64,000 nt of DNA from assembly GCF_028554725.1 (NCBI RefSeq), contig NC_071667.1, positions 69,631,501 to 69,695,500 of the forward strand. Reading direction: 5' to 3'. Below the pieces are notes generated by a model. It saw nothing but the letters and a program-made list of their open reading frames with translations. It was not told where the DNA came from and made no database searches. The translations under genes were made by a program, and so were the position numbers. Shown one piece after another: positions 26,141 through 37,379 of this stretch (position 1 is the stretch's first letter; each line of letters opens with the position of its first letter). The stretch is from Zeugodacus cucurbitae. Lineage: Eukaryota; Arthropoda; Insecta; Diptera; Tephritidae.

Positions 26141-26702
26141 ATTTTGTGTTATATTTAAAAGCTTTCACTACAATGAAAGCTTTCATTATTTTAAGAGCTT
26201 TCACTTTTTAAATTATTAAGAATAATAAACTTATGTAAAGCATTTGCTATATTCTTTTTTTTAATTTTTGTTATGATGAAAGCTTTTGTGAAAATTTAAA
26301 AATGATGAAAGCTCTTGAAGCTGTAATTGTTTAAAAATCATATTTATAATTGTTATCTATAAACAAACTCGTAAAACATTAAGTTGATAAAGCTTCCAGC
26401 ACAGAAACTGAGCTTTCATGTTTTGTTTTCTCAATGTTTTAGTCTAAATGCGATTTTTTCTAGAAATTATGTTACACAAGAACTTTTTTCATCAATTTTT
26501 TCTTTTCCAAAATCTGTTAAACGTTTTTTTGTAATTTTTTCTCTCAGCTGACGTGTGAAAGCTATGTTTAGTAATTTTTAAGTACACAAATCTATACATT
26601 TATACATACAGACACATAGCATATTTATTTACAATAGAAATACATATAGTAGTAGTATCGAATGCTTATTTATACTTTACCTCATTATGAATGACGTTGT
26701 TA

Positions 26703-26897
26703 AGATTGTTGGATTTGTTGTTGTTGTTGTAGTAGATTGTAGTTGTTGTTGTTGGTAGTAGATTGTAGTTGTAGAGAAGGTGTTGTTGTAGTTGTAGTAA
26801 ATAGTAATAATCCGCATATATATTTGTTAGTAGTAGTAGTAGTAGTAACGGTAGTAGTAGTTGTAGTAGTAGAAGTAGTAGTAGAAGAAGAAGAAGC
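26703..26897 (+). repeat. Compound trinucleotide microsatellite (TTG/TAG/AAG)
   Basis: Nearly continuous triplets run from GTTGTTGTTG through TAGTAGTAG to GAAGAAGAAG. They are interrupted by a short unique spacer at about 26,800-26,825. The overlapping Leu/Val-rich open frames on both strands are artefacts of the repeat. Confidence 0.9.
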
Positions 26898-27289
26898 AAT
26901 TCAACAAAATCGGCAAAAAGCAAAAATCAGAGTCAAATTAAGAAAGAAAGATAAAAATAGATAAATTCTATGAAAAACACATTATTTCACAATTTTCTTA
27001 TGGAAAAAGTTTCGCATGATTTTGCTGTTGAGCTTTTTTCTTGGTTTTTTTTTTCAATGAATTTTAATGATTTTTTTGTTTTATATTTTTTGCATTGATT
27101 TCGAATAAGTTTATAGCTTAAAATACAATAGAATATATTTTTCTGATAAAATTTATAATGAAAATATCTTGATTTACTTAGCTACGATTCGATTGAGTAA
27201 GTAAATGAAGCGTGAATTATTAGTAGAAATGCATAAAACTTTATCGAAAATAATATTTAGTAATAAGTTAGTAAGTGAATGCACGAAAC

Positions 27290-27807
27290 AAACGAACTCG
27301 AAAAGTTAGTAACAATCGAAAAACGGTAGAAAAAGTGAAGAAATTTGAGAGAAAAAAGTACGAAAATATGCTAGGCATACCAGAAAAAAAGTGATAGTTA
27401 AAAGTGGCAAGAAAAAGTGAGGAACAAGAGAGAGAGAGGAGCGAGAAAAGTGGATGTGTCTTAAGTGAAAAATAGTGGTGGAGCAAAATAACGCAAATGC
27501 GAAGTAATAGAAGTAAACAAAGTCACAAAACTTAACAAAATAGCAATTGAACAGAACAACTGAAACACGCAAATAAATGAAAGCTTCAAAGCTCCATAGC
27601 TCGAAAGCTCCTTAACTAATAATTGCAATAAATGCTAAAAAACATCAAACAAATATTAACGCAAGCCAATTAGTTACTCAGTTATTAATTTAGTAATTTC
27701 AAATCAAAAGCAACAGCGCAACAAAGACTTAAACAACAACAAAAACCGAAAAAAGTTAGCGATAGAGAAAGTGTGTAAAGAGTAAGAGCATTGTAATGCT
27801 AAACAAA
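27290..27807 (+). other. Purine-rich leader-like segment
   Basis: The plus strand is strongly A/G-biased (GAAAAAG, GAGAGAGAGAGG and similar), then becomes A-rich with CAACA runs up to the ATG at 27808. This composition is common in fly 5' untranslated regions. No promoter element could be fixed. Confidence 0.3.
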
Positions 27808-27912
27808 ATGCGTTTACAAAAACAAAAAAAAACAAAAAAAGACAAGTCGCAAACTTACGAAAAGTGTACGGCGTATTGTTTATTGTTGTTGGTAGTTTCG
27901 GAGTACAAGTGA
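27808..27912 (+). CDS. Candidate small ORF with a good start context
   Basis: ATG lies in the context AACAAAATGC, matching the fly start consensus (CAAAATG). Thirty-four codons follow to TGA at 27910-27912. The N-terminal half is strongly basic (MRLQKQKKTKKDK). The second half contains a short hydrophobic run (AYCLLLLVV) that could anchor in a membrane. The lysine-rich part comes from an AAAAACAAAAAA tract, which lowers the case for real coding. It lies after a leader-like segment. No homologue is recognised; it may be an upstream ORF or chance. Confidence 0.15.
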   Translation: MRLQKQKKTKKDKSQTYEKCTAYCLLLLVVSEYK

Positions 27913-28950
27913 TATATCTTGGGTGTGTTTTTAGTTTTGCGTTGGGTTGAAGTGTGTGTATGTGAGTGGGTGTGTACGGCAAAGCCAAGTTAAGGGGGCT
28001 CGTGCATTTCAAAGCTTTATATTTATTATGTTACAGTGCCTAAGCTGGTTTACAGCATATTTTTTTTTTTTTTGGTTTGTTGCATACTTTTGTGCGAGTG
28101 CTGCATGTTGGCCTTGCAATTTTATATGCGTTTATGGTATGAAAATATTATATTTTTTTAATTCAGATATGTATTTTTTATCATTATGCGATGTTGTTAG
28201 GTAAAATATTAGTATGTACAAAATATGTTAATGTAACAGTATGTGAGAAAATCTATGTAATAAGTAGTAGAAAATTATTTACTTTGTGCTTTTTATGGTA
28301 TATGAAATTTTATGAATGCTTTTTAAGCCTAAATAGGATTATAACTGTTAAAAAATTAATGCCTTAATTTTATTTTCTATTTAAAACTTTTTATATAATT
28401 TTTTACTTTTAATATTGCTCTTAAGCTTCTTTAAATAAAAGCTTCTTGATTTGAAAAGTTTTCAAATATTTTTAAATTATTAAAAAAAGTCTGTTTTTAC
28501 TTTAAACAAAAATACCATTTCGATTTGAATATTTTCAGCTTCCGGCTCTGAGTCTACTTCAAAAGCACTAATTTGTATTTTTATAAAAAGATTACACTAT
28601 GAGCTTTCGAGCGTTATTTCTTTCTGAAATCGATCTTAAATTTATTGCATTAAAAAATAACGACGTGATGTATACTTGGAGCTTAAAGCTTTATTTAGGT
28701 ATCAAAAGCTTTCTGGCCAAGAGGGCTTTTCGAGTGCAAAATTTTAATTTTAAACAGTCCCCGTTTGAAAAGCTTTTTTCTATTGCTTATAAATTTTTCA
28801 ACAAAGTATTTATGATACCCATTTGAATAAAATTAAATTTTTGAAAGCTCGAATATTGTTCATTAACTACAATAACGCTACGTAAAAGCTCTGTGGTCCA
28901 TCATCGTACCCGTTTTATATAATATAAATTAAATGTTATCAGCTACACTG

Positions 28951-29040
28951 AAAACTCTTTGGACAATTTTCGAAAGCTCAAATGCTCTTTGGAGAATTTT
29001 CGAAAGCTCAAAAGCTCTTCCAAATGCTTTTAAAAACTCA
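28951..29040 (+). repeat. 30-bp tandem repeat, three copies
   Basis: Units start at 28951, 28981 and 29011 and each ends in an AAA-CTCA or AAAGCTCA block. The first two share CTCTTTGGA-AATTTTCGAAA with a single change; the third is more diverged. Translated, this gives a ten-residue periodicity (LWTIFESS / LWRIFESS), but the frame is not otherwise gene-like. Confidence 0.85.
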
Positions 29041-29059
29041 AAAGCTCCGTTTTTGTACA

Positions 29060-31010
29060 CTAAATATTCTAAAACTATTTTTGTACAACTTCAGATGCGC
29101 TTACTGTTGAATCAATTAGGTGTGTATAAATTTGGTATAAGTGGAAATGTCTGAGTGTTGTGTGACGCTCAATCTGTGTAATTAATACTTTGAAGTTTAG
29201 CATAACTGCATGCAAATTTAATGACAAAATTCAACACAATTTTTACCATACGCATTGTACGCAAAATCATTATGAGCGCATTGCCAACATTTTCATAAGA
29301 TAATATGATAATTTAACAAATAAATTAAGTTGGAATGCAGCGAAGTGCGAGTAAACACTTTTAAATATTATTTATTATTATTTTTGTTGTGCGCTTTGTC
29401 TATTGTTTGATCTATGTAAAATTTTCGCAGCGAAAATTCCATAATTTCTGGTGCAAAAAAAAGTGTATTTCATTGTGCAGAAGCGTATAGGCTTATATAT
29501 CGTATATTATTATATTGAATCATTGAATTATTGGAAAATTATAAATATTTAATTAATGGCATTTGTAAATCATTGCAATGCGCTTAGCTGTTTAGTTGTT
29601 TAGTTGTGCGTGCCTAATTTTTTGTGTGTATTTACAATTAGAATGCACATATTTATAATTCGACTAAGCAAACTAATGCATTTAAATGGAAATTTTCATT
29701 AAATTGATTTGTATTTTAAATGTAGAGCAACAACAAATAACAAAAATATTTTGATAAAATAAAGCATTCACTGCCGCTTTTTAATTTTGCAAATTTTTTT
29801 TATAATAATTGAAATTTTAAACTATGAACAATTTAATTTGGCGCTATTGTTTGGCTGAATAATTTTTTTTTTTCGCTTCAATGCAATCAAAATTGAAACG
29901 AAAACAAATTAAAGCACTTTGTTGTGATTAAACAAAAAAATAGAGCAAGTGGCAGCGTAAAAATTGTGTTTGTTTTGTGTTTGAAAAATGTACGCAATGC
30001 TTTGTATAAGGTTTTCATATGCAAAAAAATGCTTATAAATTTGAATAAAAATTGTTTTCTCCTCTACTTTCGATTGAAAGTAAATTCGATTTTTTTTATA
30101 TGAAAATGCACTATAATATTGATATTTGTTATTGTTGCTTAATTATGTTATAAAAAAATTGAGTAAAAGTAAGAACAATTTACCGCCGGCAGCATCTGTT
30201 GTGCGTGTTTGAAAATACAATATACAGAAAGACATTAGTTAACACTTCAAATTCGCGAACGTACATACGTTGTAATGTAATCATATTTATGCACATTATT
30301 ACATAAATTAACAAGGACCGTTTATATTAGTATATGTCACATAAGGTTAAACACTTTATTATTGGTGATTTTTCGATTTGACGGCGTGGGTTGGGTGTGT
30401 GAAATGGATGAATGCTGGTTTGAGTTGTGACTAAATATACTGGTTTTGAATGTTGGTACCTTAATGTGGTCGACACTCAGTGGGGGACACATCGTATGCA
30501 TGGGAAATGATGACTTATTTCTCGAAATGATTTTTTATACGGTTAGAAGGCATTCCTCGTAATTTGATGTTAACAGTCAATTTTATTCTCAGTAATATTC
30601 ACAATACAGATTTATCATTCATTTCTTAGAATATTATAGTATTTTGAATGAGTTGAATATGTAAGTGTTTATAAATGCTTGACTGTTGAGAGTATGCGGA
30701 ATCATTTAGTGGATTATACATAAGTAAAATAGGTGTATTCTTCAATTATTTAAGTTGTGAAAAGTTATTATTATTTCCATTTTCTTACAGTAATAATAAC
30801 TTTTTCGATATCTGTTCTATATCTCTTATATACATATATATTTTATAATATTTTATATAAATAAATAAACTAAATGTTCCCTAGAAAGGTTCATTAATTG
30901 CCGGCTTCTACTATAAATATAAAATCTGGTGTAAAATATATTTTCCTTCCTACTTATAATCATAATTCAATATGCTTTATAAAGACCTATTTAATATAAT
31001 ATAAATATCT
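29060..31010. other. AT-rich non-coding stretch
   Basis: No open frame above 60 codons and no element recognised. Confidence 0.65.
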
Positions 31011-32080
31011 TATTATACTCTCGCAACAAAGTTACTAAGAGAGTATAATAGTTTTGTTCACCTAACGGTTGTTTGTAACACCTAAAACTAATCGAGTTAG
31101 GTATGGAGTTATATATACCAAAGTGATCAGGGTGACTAGTAGATTCCGTCTGAGCAAGCGATAACTTGAGTAAAAATTTAGATATCTTGATGAAACTTGG
31201 TACACACATTCCATGCGACAGCGAGAGGGTTGCTTCCGATGATGGGCGAAATCGGTCTACTGCCATGCCCACAAATAAAAGATTTGGTCCAAAGTTCGCA
31301 CTAGGAAGGGGCATATTTGCATGTAAGTTTTTTGGAAAAGTGAGCGTGACCCCGCCTACTATAAAAATTTTTGTACATATCTTTCAAACTACTAAAGCTA
31401 TATCAACCAAACTCTCTAGAGTCGTTTCTTTTAGCCACTTACTTATATAGTCCAAAAATGGATGAAATCGGATTATAATCACGCCCACCTCCCATGCAAA
31501 GGTTATATTGAAAACTACTAAAAATGCCTTAATTGTGTAAGGAAAAATACTAGAAACCTTTCATTTCATTATAAATAAGCAGGGCTCCACCCAAATTGGT
31601 ATAGAAAAGTTTAAATGGGTGTGGCTCCGCCCACTTATGTGACCAAAACCATATCTCCGAAACTGCTCGACCAATTTAAGTGAAATTCGTTTTATAATAT
31701 TTTCCAGGAAATAAAATAGGTCAAATCGGTTCACACCCAGCCTATTTCCTATATACCAGAACTTTCAAGTCCATCTGAATAGTTTACCTTACAATATATA
31801 CAGTAAGCACTAGAGAAGAAATTTTGAAGAAATTCAGAGGGAGTATTTTTCTTCTAATAATATGTCTCCGTGCCAAAAATGGGTGAAATCGGGTTATAAC
31901 TTCACCTAGATCCCATATACCTGAAATTAGGGTATCCAACTTTCAATGGACTTTATACCATATATGTATATGACGAATATGTAGGTCAAATTGTGTATTA
32001 TATAATATTAATAAAATTAAATAAATTAATTGCGAGAGTAAAAAAATTTCGGTTACACCCAAACCTTAGCCCTTCCTTAT
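31011..32080 (-). mobile_element. 1.1-kb inverted-repeat element, copy 2 (inverted)
   Basis: This is the same element as at 21,645-22,786 in the opposite orientation. It begins with ATACTCTCGCAAC, shares the ACCAAAGTGATCAGGGTGA block and the clustered ACGCCCA/CCGCCCAC phrases, and ends with TTGCGAGAGTA at 32030-32040. A decayed version of the terminal hairpin follows (TTCGGTTACACCC against GTTCGGGTGTAACC in copy 1). It is diverged by many substitutions and has no coding capacity. Confidence 0.8.
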
Positions 32081-32089
32081 ATGTTTTCT

Positions 32090-33900
32090 TTATATAATAT
32101 TATATATTAATAGTACTACAAAAAATGTTTTTAATGCTGTTTTCAAAACCTTGAACCTTTTTGTATTAAAAAATTTAAATTTGGGCACTGCAATTTAATT
32201 TATTGAGATAAGTTACCTCACAAATCATATTTTTATAAATAAATGTAAAGCAACTGTATAACCATGACACATTTTAATCTTTATAATATTTTAAATATAT
32301 ACCTACACGTATATAATAGAAAATGAAAAACATTTTATAACATAAAATTATGTAAACTACATATATCACTGTTATGCATAAGCCTAAAACTCATTTAAAT
32401 TGATAACTATCTGAGGTATGTATATGAATAAGCTCATCTCCACAAAATATTTAACTAGACAGCAACAAAATTTATATTTACGCACACATACACGCACAGC
32501 TATAGTAGTGGTAAGCCTTGCTGAAATATTTTGTTCACAAATAATACTTGTCCTACTTGCATACTATTTATGACACACAAACTCGTTGCCGCTGCATTGC
32601 ATATGCCTTAAATTTAGTTTTAATGCTGCATACATATTTATGCGAATTTACAGCATCCAAACAAAAGTGCATTGGTAGCCTTGTAATTACATATACATAT
32701 GTATGTGTTTGAATGCAGTCTTTGTGAGTTTAATATCTGCGTGTAAAATATCTGCCTGCATAAGTCCATACAATTTATATGTTAACTAAGGTATATATTT
32801 GTACTTGTTGTTGTATATGTTGGCATTTCGTATGCACCTTTACACATATACATATATATATATATTTATATTTGTGGATCAAGTGTTAAGCAGCGACCTG
32901 CATTGCTGATTTGTTTGCCTTTATTATGTATATGCTGTTCGTATGTGTGTGTGTGTGCTTGGGTAGGCTTTTGCAGGTAAGTTGGTAAAATATTTGCCAG
33001 CTGCTGTATGCCCTGTAGGAAATTCTTAACTTCTTAACTTCTTTTTTTTTAAGGATTATAAATATAAGTTGAAAGTCTAGCTCACTAAGATTATCTTTTT
33101 CTATTCGATTGGTTAGCTTGCTAGTTTTTAAGGAAGATTTTGCTAAGGATAATATAATTTCCTATGTTCATAGCCATAGCTTTCTATTAACTGGTATGTT
33201 TCATCACGTTAGCTGAGTAGCAAAATAGATCATTTCATAGGTTAATAATTTTTAGTTAACAACTAGACGTAGCATTTTTTATCAGGAAGAAATACGGGTA
33301 TAATAGAAAAATCGAGTATTTATTTATTGATGTTATGGTATAAGGGTGCTAAAATGCAAATTAGATTAGTTTTCGAATTTTAAGGAAATGATAGGACATA
33401 GAAGCTTTTCGGTACTCCAGAGAAGTAAGTTCACCAAAAGTTGAACTCTCCCGGTTTAAGAATCCAGCATTTTTGGGATTTGAAATAATAAAATTAATTC
33501 AAAATATCGCCATATCCAACAGTATTGTTATTAAAATACTGCCAGTTGCAACTTAAATTTTTATCAATATTTTCCTGCAGGGTATATTCTCTCTAGTGCA
33601 TACACCTGCCTATGCTTGTGTATATACGAGTATCCATGGAATTGGGTCGAGTATTGCCTTATCAGCACCAAAAGCCATACCAAGCAGTGGGTTCTTTTGA
33701 GTGCAGAACTCACGCACACACACCTACAAGCAGTTACACCATTATACAGGTGTATAGCCATATGCCATATGCCATGTGCATTGTTTTTGCCTACCATTTT
33801 TGTGCTCTACAATGGCTTCATAGTATGTGTAGCACACATTGTACTTGTACTTGTTTTTGTTTTTGTTGTTGTTGTACGGTCAACAATTCGGTTTGGCGAA
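32090..33900. other. Non-coding stretch with TA and TG repeats
   Basis: TATA-type runs lie at about 32,846-32,870 and a TG run at about 32,944-32,957. A good acceptor (TTTTCCTGCAG) ends at 33,581 without a convincing exon behind it. Confidence 0.55.
32960..32984 (+). other. Weak candidate recursive splice site
   Basis: GGCTTTTGCAG abuts GTAAGTTGG with the junction at 32976/32977. The donor half is excellent, but the tract upstream is TG-rich rather than pyrimidine-rich. It could be a plain cryptic donor. Confidence 0.2.
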
Positions 33901-33949
33901 TAAGTGGTCATGTCAAATGTTTGAACCCACTCGACGCGGCGACTTTACA

Positions 33950-34226
33950 CCGACAGCGTGAACAACAACAAAAACAATTGCACAACAGTGCAACAACAAA
34001 AATCAAATAAACTAAATGACAGACAACGTGGCAGCGACAACGATAAAAGCAGCTCAACAACGACAACAACAACAACAAACGTAATAATAACAGCAACAAC
34101 ACAAACAATGGCAAATCGCCATAATAGAATTGTGCTATCGTGTCGAGTGTTCAGTGCAGTTGTCGAGTCAAGTAAAGTTGCGTTAAGTTGAATTGAGTCA
34201 AGTTGAATCGCCGTTGCAGGTGCAGC
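33950..34226 (+). other. CAACAA-rich leader-like sequence
   Basis: Dense CAACAA/CAACAAC repeats precede the candidate start exon, as in many fly 5' untranslated regions. Short upstream ORFs are present, one starting ATGGCAAAT at 34108 and closing at 34191. An in-frame TGA at 34194-34196 separates the leader from the ATG at 34227. The transcription start could not be fixed. Confidence 0.4.
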
Positions 34227-34268
34227 ATGGCAAATGACAACTGGCACAACAATTCGAAACCTGGCGAG
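34227..34268 (+). CDS. Candidate first coding exon (MANDNWHNNSKPGE)
   Basis: ATG in the context GCAGCATGG opens fourteen codons, MANDNWHNNSKPGE, ending exactly at a consensus donor GAG|GTAAGTGC (34268/34269) in phase 0. The frame is closed 30 bases upstream by TGA, so this is the first ATG of its frame. A CAACAA-rich leader precedes it. The residues are hydrophilic, with no signal peptide, so an intracellular protein is likely. I do not recognise the protein and could not find the next exon in the window. A strong acceptor at 47513 leads into a stop after five codons in this phase. Confidence 0.42.
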
Positions 34269-34274
34269 GTAAGT

Positions 34275-36740
34275 GCGATAAGTGTTGCACGACAACATAT
34301 GTGAAAGTGTGTATGACTGGTTAACTCGTACTCGCTGTTTATGTGTGTGTGTGTGTGTATGATGTGTTATGAGCGCTACTGACACACTTATTTGCTTACA
34401 CATAAATATATACTAACATATACACAGACACACTAGCTTACAAATATATAAACACATATTTTGAAAAAGTTGTATGACACCCTTTGAGAGGTCAATTTCA
34501 ATTGCGTGAATTGCGTAAAATGAAAGTAAGGTACTCTTGATTCCTCTGCTTCTCAATACCAATTGACACACACACAACAGTAATTGTGTTCATGTGTGTG
34601 TGTCAAAAGCTCACAACAATAAAGTAAGCCGCTATTATAAGTGCCATTGTTTGTAGTCACCTTGTTGTTGTTGCTCGTATATTGCACTGTGTTGTTCTTA
34701 TTGTTTTTACATGCGTGTCTGCGTGTTGTTGCTGCGTGTTTCGCACATATCGCCCACATTTGCTGACCACTTTCAAATGACCCTATTCATTACTTTTTGC
34801 TGACATGTCGCATTTCATTTTCACTCGAAAGGAGGTACCGCTATGTTGAAGTGCGGCGTATTGGGAGCACAAATAATTGGGTTATGCGAAAGTTGCGTGT
34901 TTTTGAATTTTGCGTAACCTTAATACTTCAACTCTTTGTGATATGCAAGGCTATGCAAATGAGTACTAGTGAATTTATTAAAGTTGTGAACCTAAATTGT
35001 AGTAGGACAGTGCAGAGTTACGCTATGTTTTGCGAAGATAGCCTGTACGAAGTTCAAGACCTCACTTATCTCCTTTTAGGCAAAGCTACTTTCAAAACTT
35101 TGTGAATTTAAGAATAGCTTGGGTGACTCTGCTGTCAAGTTGATTAAGAAACTAGGAGCTGTTAGGAAGATACTAAGATTTTCTCGAAGTTTCGTGTGTT
35201 GAGAACAATAAAAATTTCAAAAAAATTCTAAAATATATAAATCCAACATAAGAGATAATCTTCTAAGGATCAACAAGTTGAAAAGCTGTACGACTCACAC
35301 CAGATAGTCTGCCAGATTTTTTCGCTAAAGGCACGATCGATGTGAGTTGTATAAGATTTGCTTTGAAATCACACACAAACAGAGGTAATGACTCAGCCTT
35401 TCTATTGCTCAGATTAAGATCACTCTGAACTCCTTTTTGGACTGAGTCCAAAAAATATAATTTTCGTAAGACATCAAAGTGATTTTCTAATACATTCTTC
35501 ATAATTCTTAGTGATTTGTTAATAAACCATGCTATAAAGACTATAAAAGTGGGCCGAAAAGAGATTTGGCCAAGGAATATTGAACTGAATATATAAACTA
35601 ACTTCGAAGGCTACTTCGAAAATCTTATTATAATCGATATAGTCCCAATTTTGTGGAGAGAGATTGAAGATAAATCACTGAAAGATATTTTTGACATTTT
35701 TTAAGTCAGAGTTCCAGGCTTTGTAATCTTACACTTTGCATGACCCTGTTCATGACGTTATTCGTTTTTTCAAAAACCTTTATCTCAAATTTCACTGATT
35801 CACCTCATTGATATGCGAAGGACTTTATACTTTTTTTTATAATAAATCCGGCCTTTCTCTCCCTCTTTAACTGCACTCCAAAAAATAATTATGCCAAAAG
35901 CATTTTTCGTTTTTGTTTGCATAAATCTGTCATATTTCCATGGCTTTATTATATCAGCAAGGATGCACTGTGAACAAAGTCATAAAAGTCTTTTTGCACT
36001 CTTTTTACTCTTTTGACTCTTTTGACTATCTTCTCTTGACCTGCCACATGCATAATCCAGATAAGAAACATTGCATATATGCATATGAGTTGCACAGTCC
36101 ACTGGCTGGCGTTCGCGCTGTTCCGCTCAAGGCCGAGTGACACTCAGAACGTGAGCCTGCGGACAACAGTTAAGGCGTTGAATAAATGCAGCAGAAACAA
36201 CAACAACAACACGGAAAGAGTCAACCGCAAAAGCGATTCCGACAATTTCAATGCTTAACTTCTCAACTCTTTATTATTGCACTTGTCGTTTTGTCATTTT
36301 CATTTCCATAATATTATTCAGAGCGCACATACATACATACAACGAGGCAGTGAGTCAGTATCATTCGCAGTCTTAAAATTTTTATTTTTAATTCCGCATG
36401 CTGTGCGTACGCTGGCACACCTGGTATTGGCGAAAGGCGACATGATGAAGCGCATTCAATGAGTCGAAAGCCGAAAGGATATTCGCCACTTTTGTGTGGA
36501 TAATGAAGTGTGCGCTTGGGTGTGTATGCATGTGTGTGTGCGTGGATGACAGTGGTGATTGTGCAAGTATTTCTTGATAGTGGTTCGGTGAGGGGGTAGG
36601 CGTACATGGACGACGGTCTCATACAACTTACGTGACATACAAAGGGTAGATCCAAAGCATTAAATTATATTAAATACCAGCTGGTAATATGTGTATGTGT
36701 GTGGTATACATAATTTAGTAGGAGACAGTGGTTTGGCATT
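34275..36740. other. Intron-like sequence after the candidate start exon
   Basis: A TG run lies at 34,342-34,358 and CA/TG repeats near 34,565-34,605. Short frames at 34797-35105 (+) and 35263-35502 (-) are unremarkable. CAACAA triplets occur at about 36,197-36,212. Confidence 0.5.
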
Positions 36741-36742
36741 CT

Positions 36743-36760
36743 TTCGATTAGCTAATCGAA
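36743..36760. promoter_or_regulatory. Perfect 18-bp palindrome with paired TAAT cores
   Basis: TTCGATTAGCTAATCGAA is its own reverse complement. The central ATTAGCTAAT holds two inverted TAAT cores, the arrangement bound by homeodomain dimers. It lies about 75 bases from the recursive splice motif. Its regulatory role is inference from the motif only. Confidence 0.35.
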
Positions 36761-36828
36761 GTTTGTGTTGATTTTTTTTTGCCTTCACCAGTGCGTGTGT
36801 ATGTAATTGATGATGTAGCTACGTTTAC

Positions 36829-36866
36829 GCTTACCTGCAAGAGAGAAGAGAGTGGAGAGAGAAAAA
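36829..36866 (-). other. Strong candidate recursive splice site (ratchet point)
   Basis: On the minus strand a tract of about 30 bases that is almost pure pyrimidine (TTTTTCTCTCTCC... CTCTTCTCTCTTG) ends in CAG and abuts GTAAGC, with the junction between 36835 and 36834. This is a near-ideal zero-length exon: acceptor and donor share one point. Such sites are known from very long fly introns and let the intron be removed in steps. Together with the similar minus-strand site near 6841, it suggests a giant minus-strand intron spanning at least 30 kb. Confidence 0.6.
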
Positions 36867-37034
36867 TTGCACAATTAGTATGAGTAAATGCAAAAAGTTT
36901 CTAATTAGTTTAATTTACTGTATGTAGTTTTCGCTTTATTAATGATTCAGCTATTTTTCCACCATCCACACACACTCAATCATTCATTAAGGCGTACATG
37001 GATTATATATGTCATTGTTGTAATATATATAGAT

Positions 37035-37375
37035 ACTTATAAAGATTGGACGATGGAAATTGAAGATTATATTATTGCGTGAGAAAATATGGGATAAATC
37101 CAAACTAATCCGAAAGTAACTAGTTTTGGTACAGTTCAAAAAAGAACATGTAAAATTTAGAGAGTTGAAGACTGAAAATTATGATGTTAGATGACAAATA
37201 AAGGTTAAATAATAACTGTTCTAAAAGTAACTAGTTATGGACCAGTTCAAAAACATACGGTAGAGTTGTTAGTTGGAGACAGAAGATTATGATTATGCCG
37301 GGCGAGAAATAATACGAATAATTTTAACTGTACTAAAAGTAACTAGTTATGGACCAGTTCAAAAATATATATTTT
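37035..37375 (+). repeat. Tandem repeat of about 112 bp, three diverged copies
   Basis: The block AAGTAACTAGTTATGGACCA, followed by GTTCAAAAA, recurs at about 37113, 37224 and 37336, a period of 111-112. Between blocks, a GAAGATTAT/GAAAATTATGAT stretch also recurs. Copies 2 and 3 are closest to each other. It is non-coding. Confidence 0.8.
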
Positions 37376-37379
37376 CCAA

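Larger units (their letters stand above)
26150..29050. other. Region enriched in AAAGCT/AGCTTT
   Basis: By eye the hexamer AAAGCT or its complement occurs roughly two dozen times in 2.9 kb, in both orientations. Clusters lie at 26,155-26,420, 27,577-27,612, 28,420-28,445, 28,598-28,900 and 28,970-29,045. Base composition alone would predict only a couple. Part of the signal is local tandem duplication at the right end; the rest is dispersed. The function is unknown. Confidence 0.55.

Noticed and set aside
26666..26964. Leu/Val-rich open frames on both strands
   Set aside because: They are direct translations of the TTG/TAG microsatellite.
33945..34403. 152-codon minus-strand open frame
   Set aside because: It is the complement of CAACAA and CA repeats (Leu/Val/His/Thr runs) and overlaps the better-supported plus-strand leader and start exon.
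36671..36695. A stretch resembling the fly microRNA miR-283 (TAAATACCAGCTGGTAAT)
   Set aside because: It differs within the seed, the central part is simply a palindrome (TACCAGCTGGTA), and the flanks do not form the expected long precursor arms.
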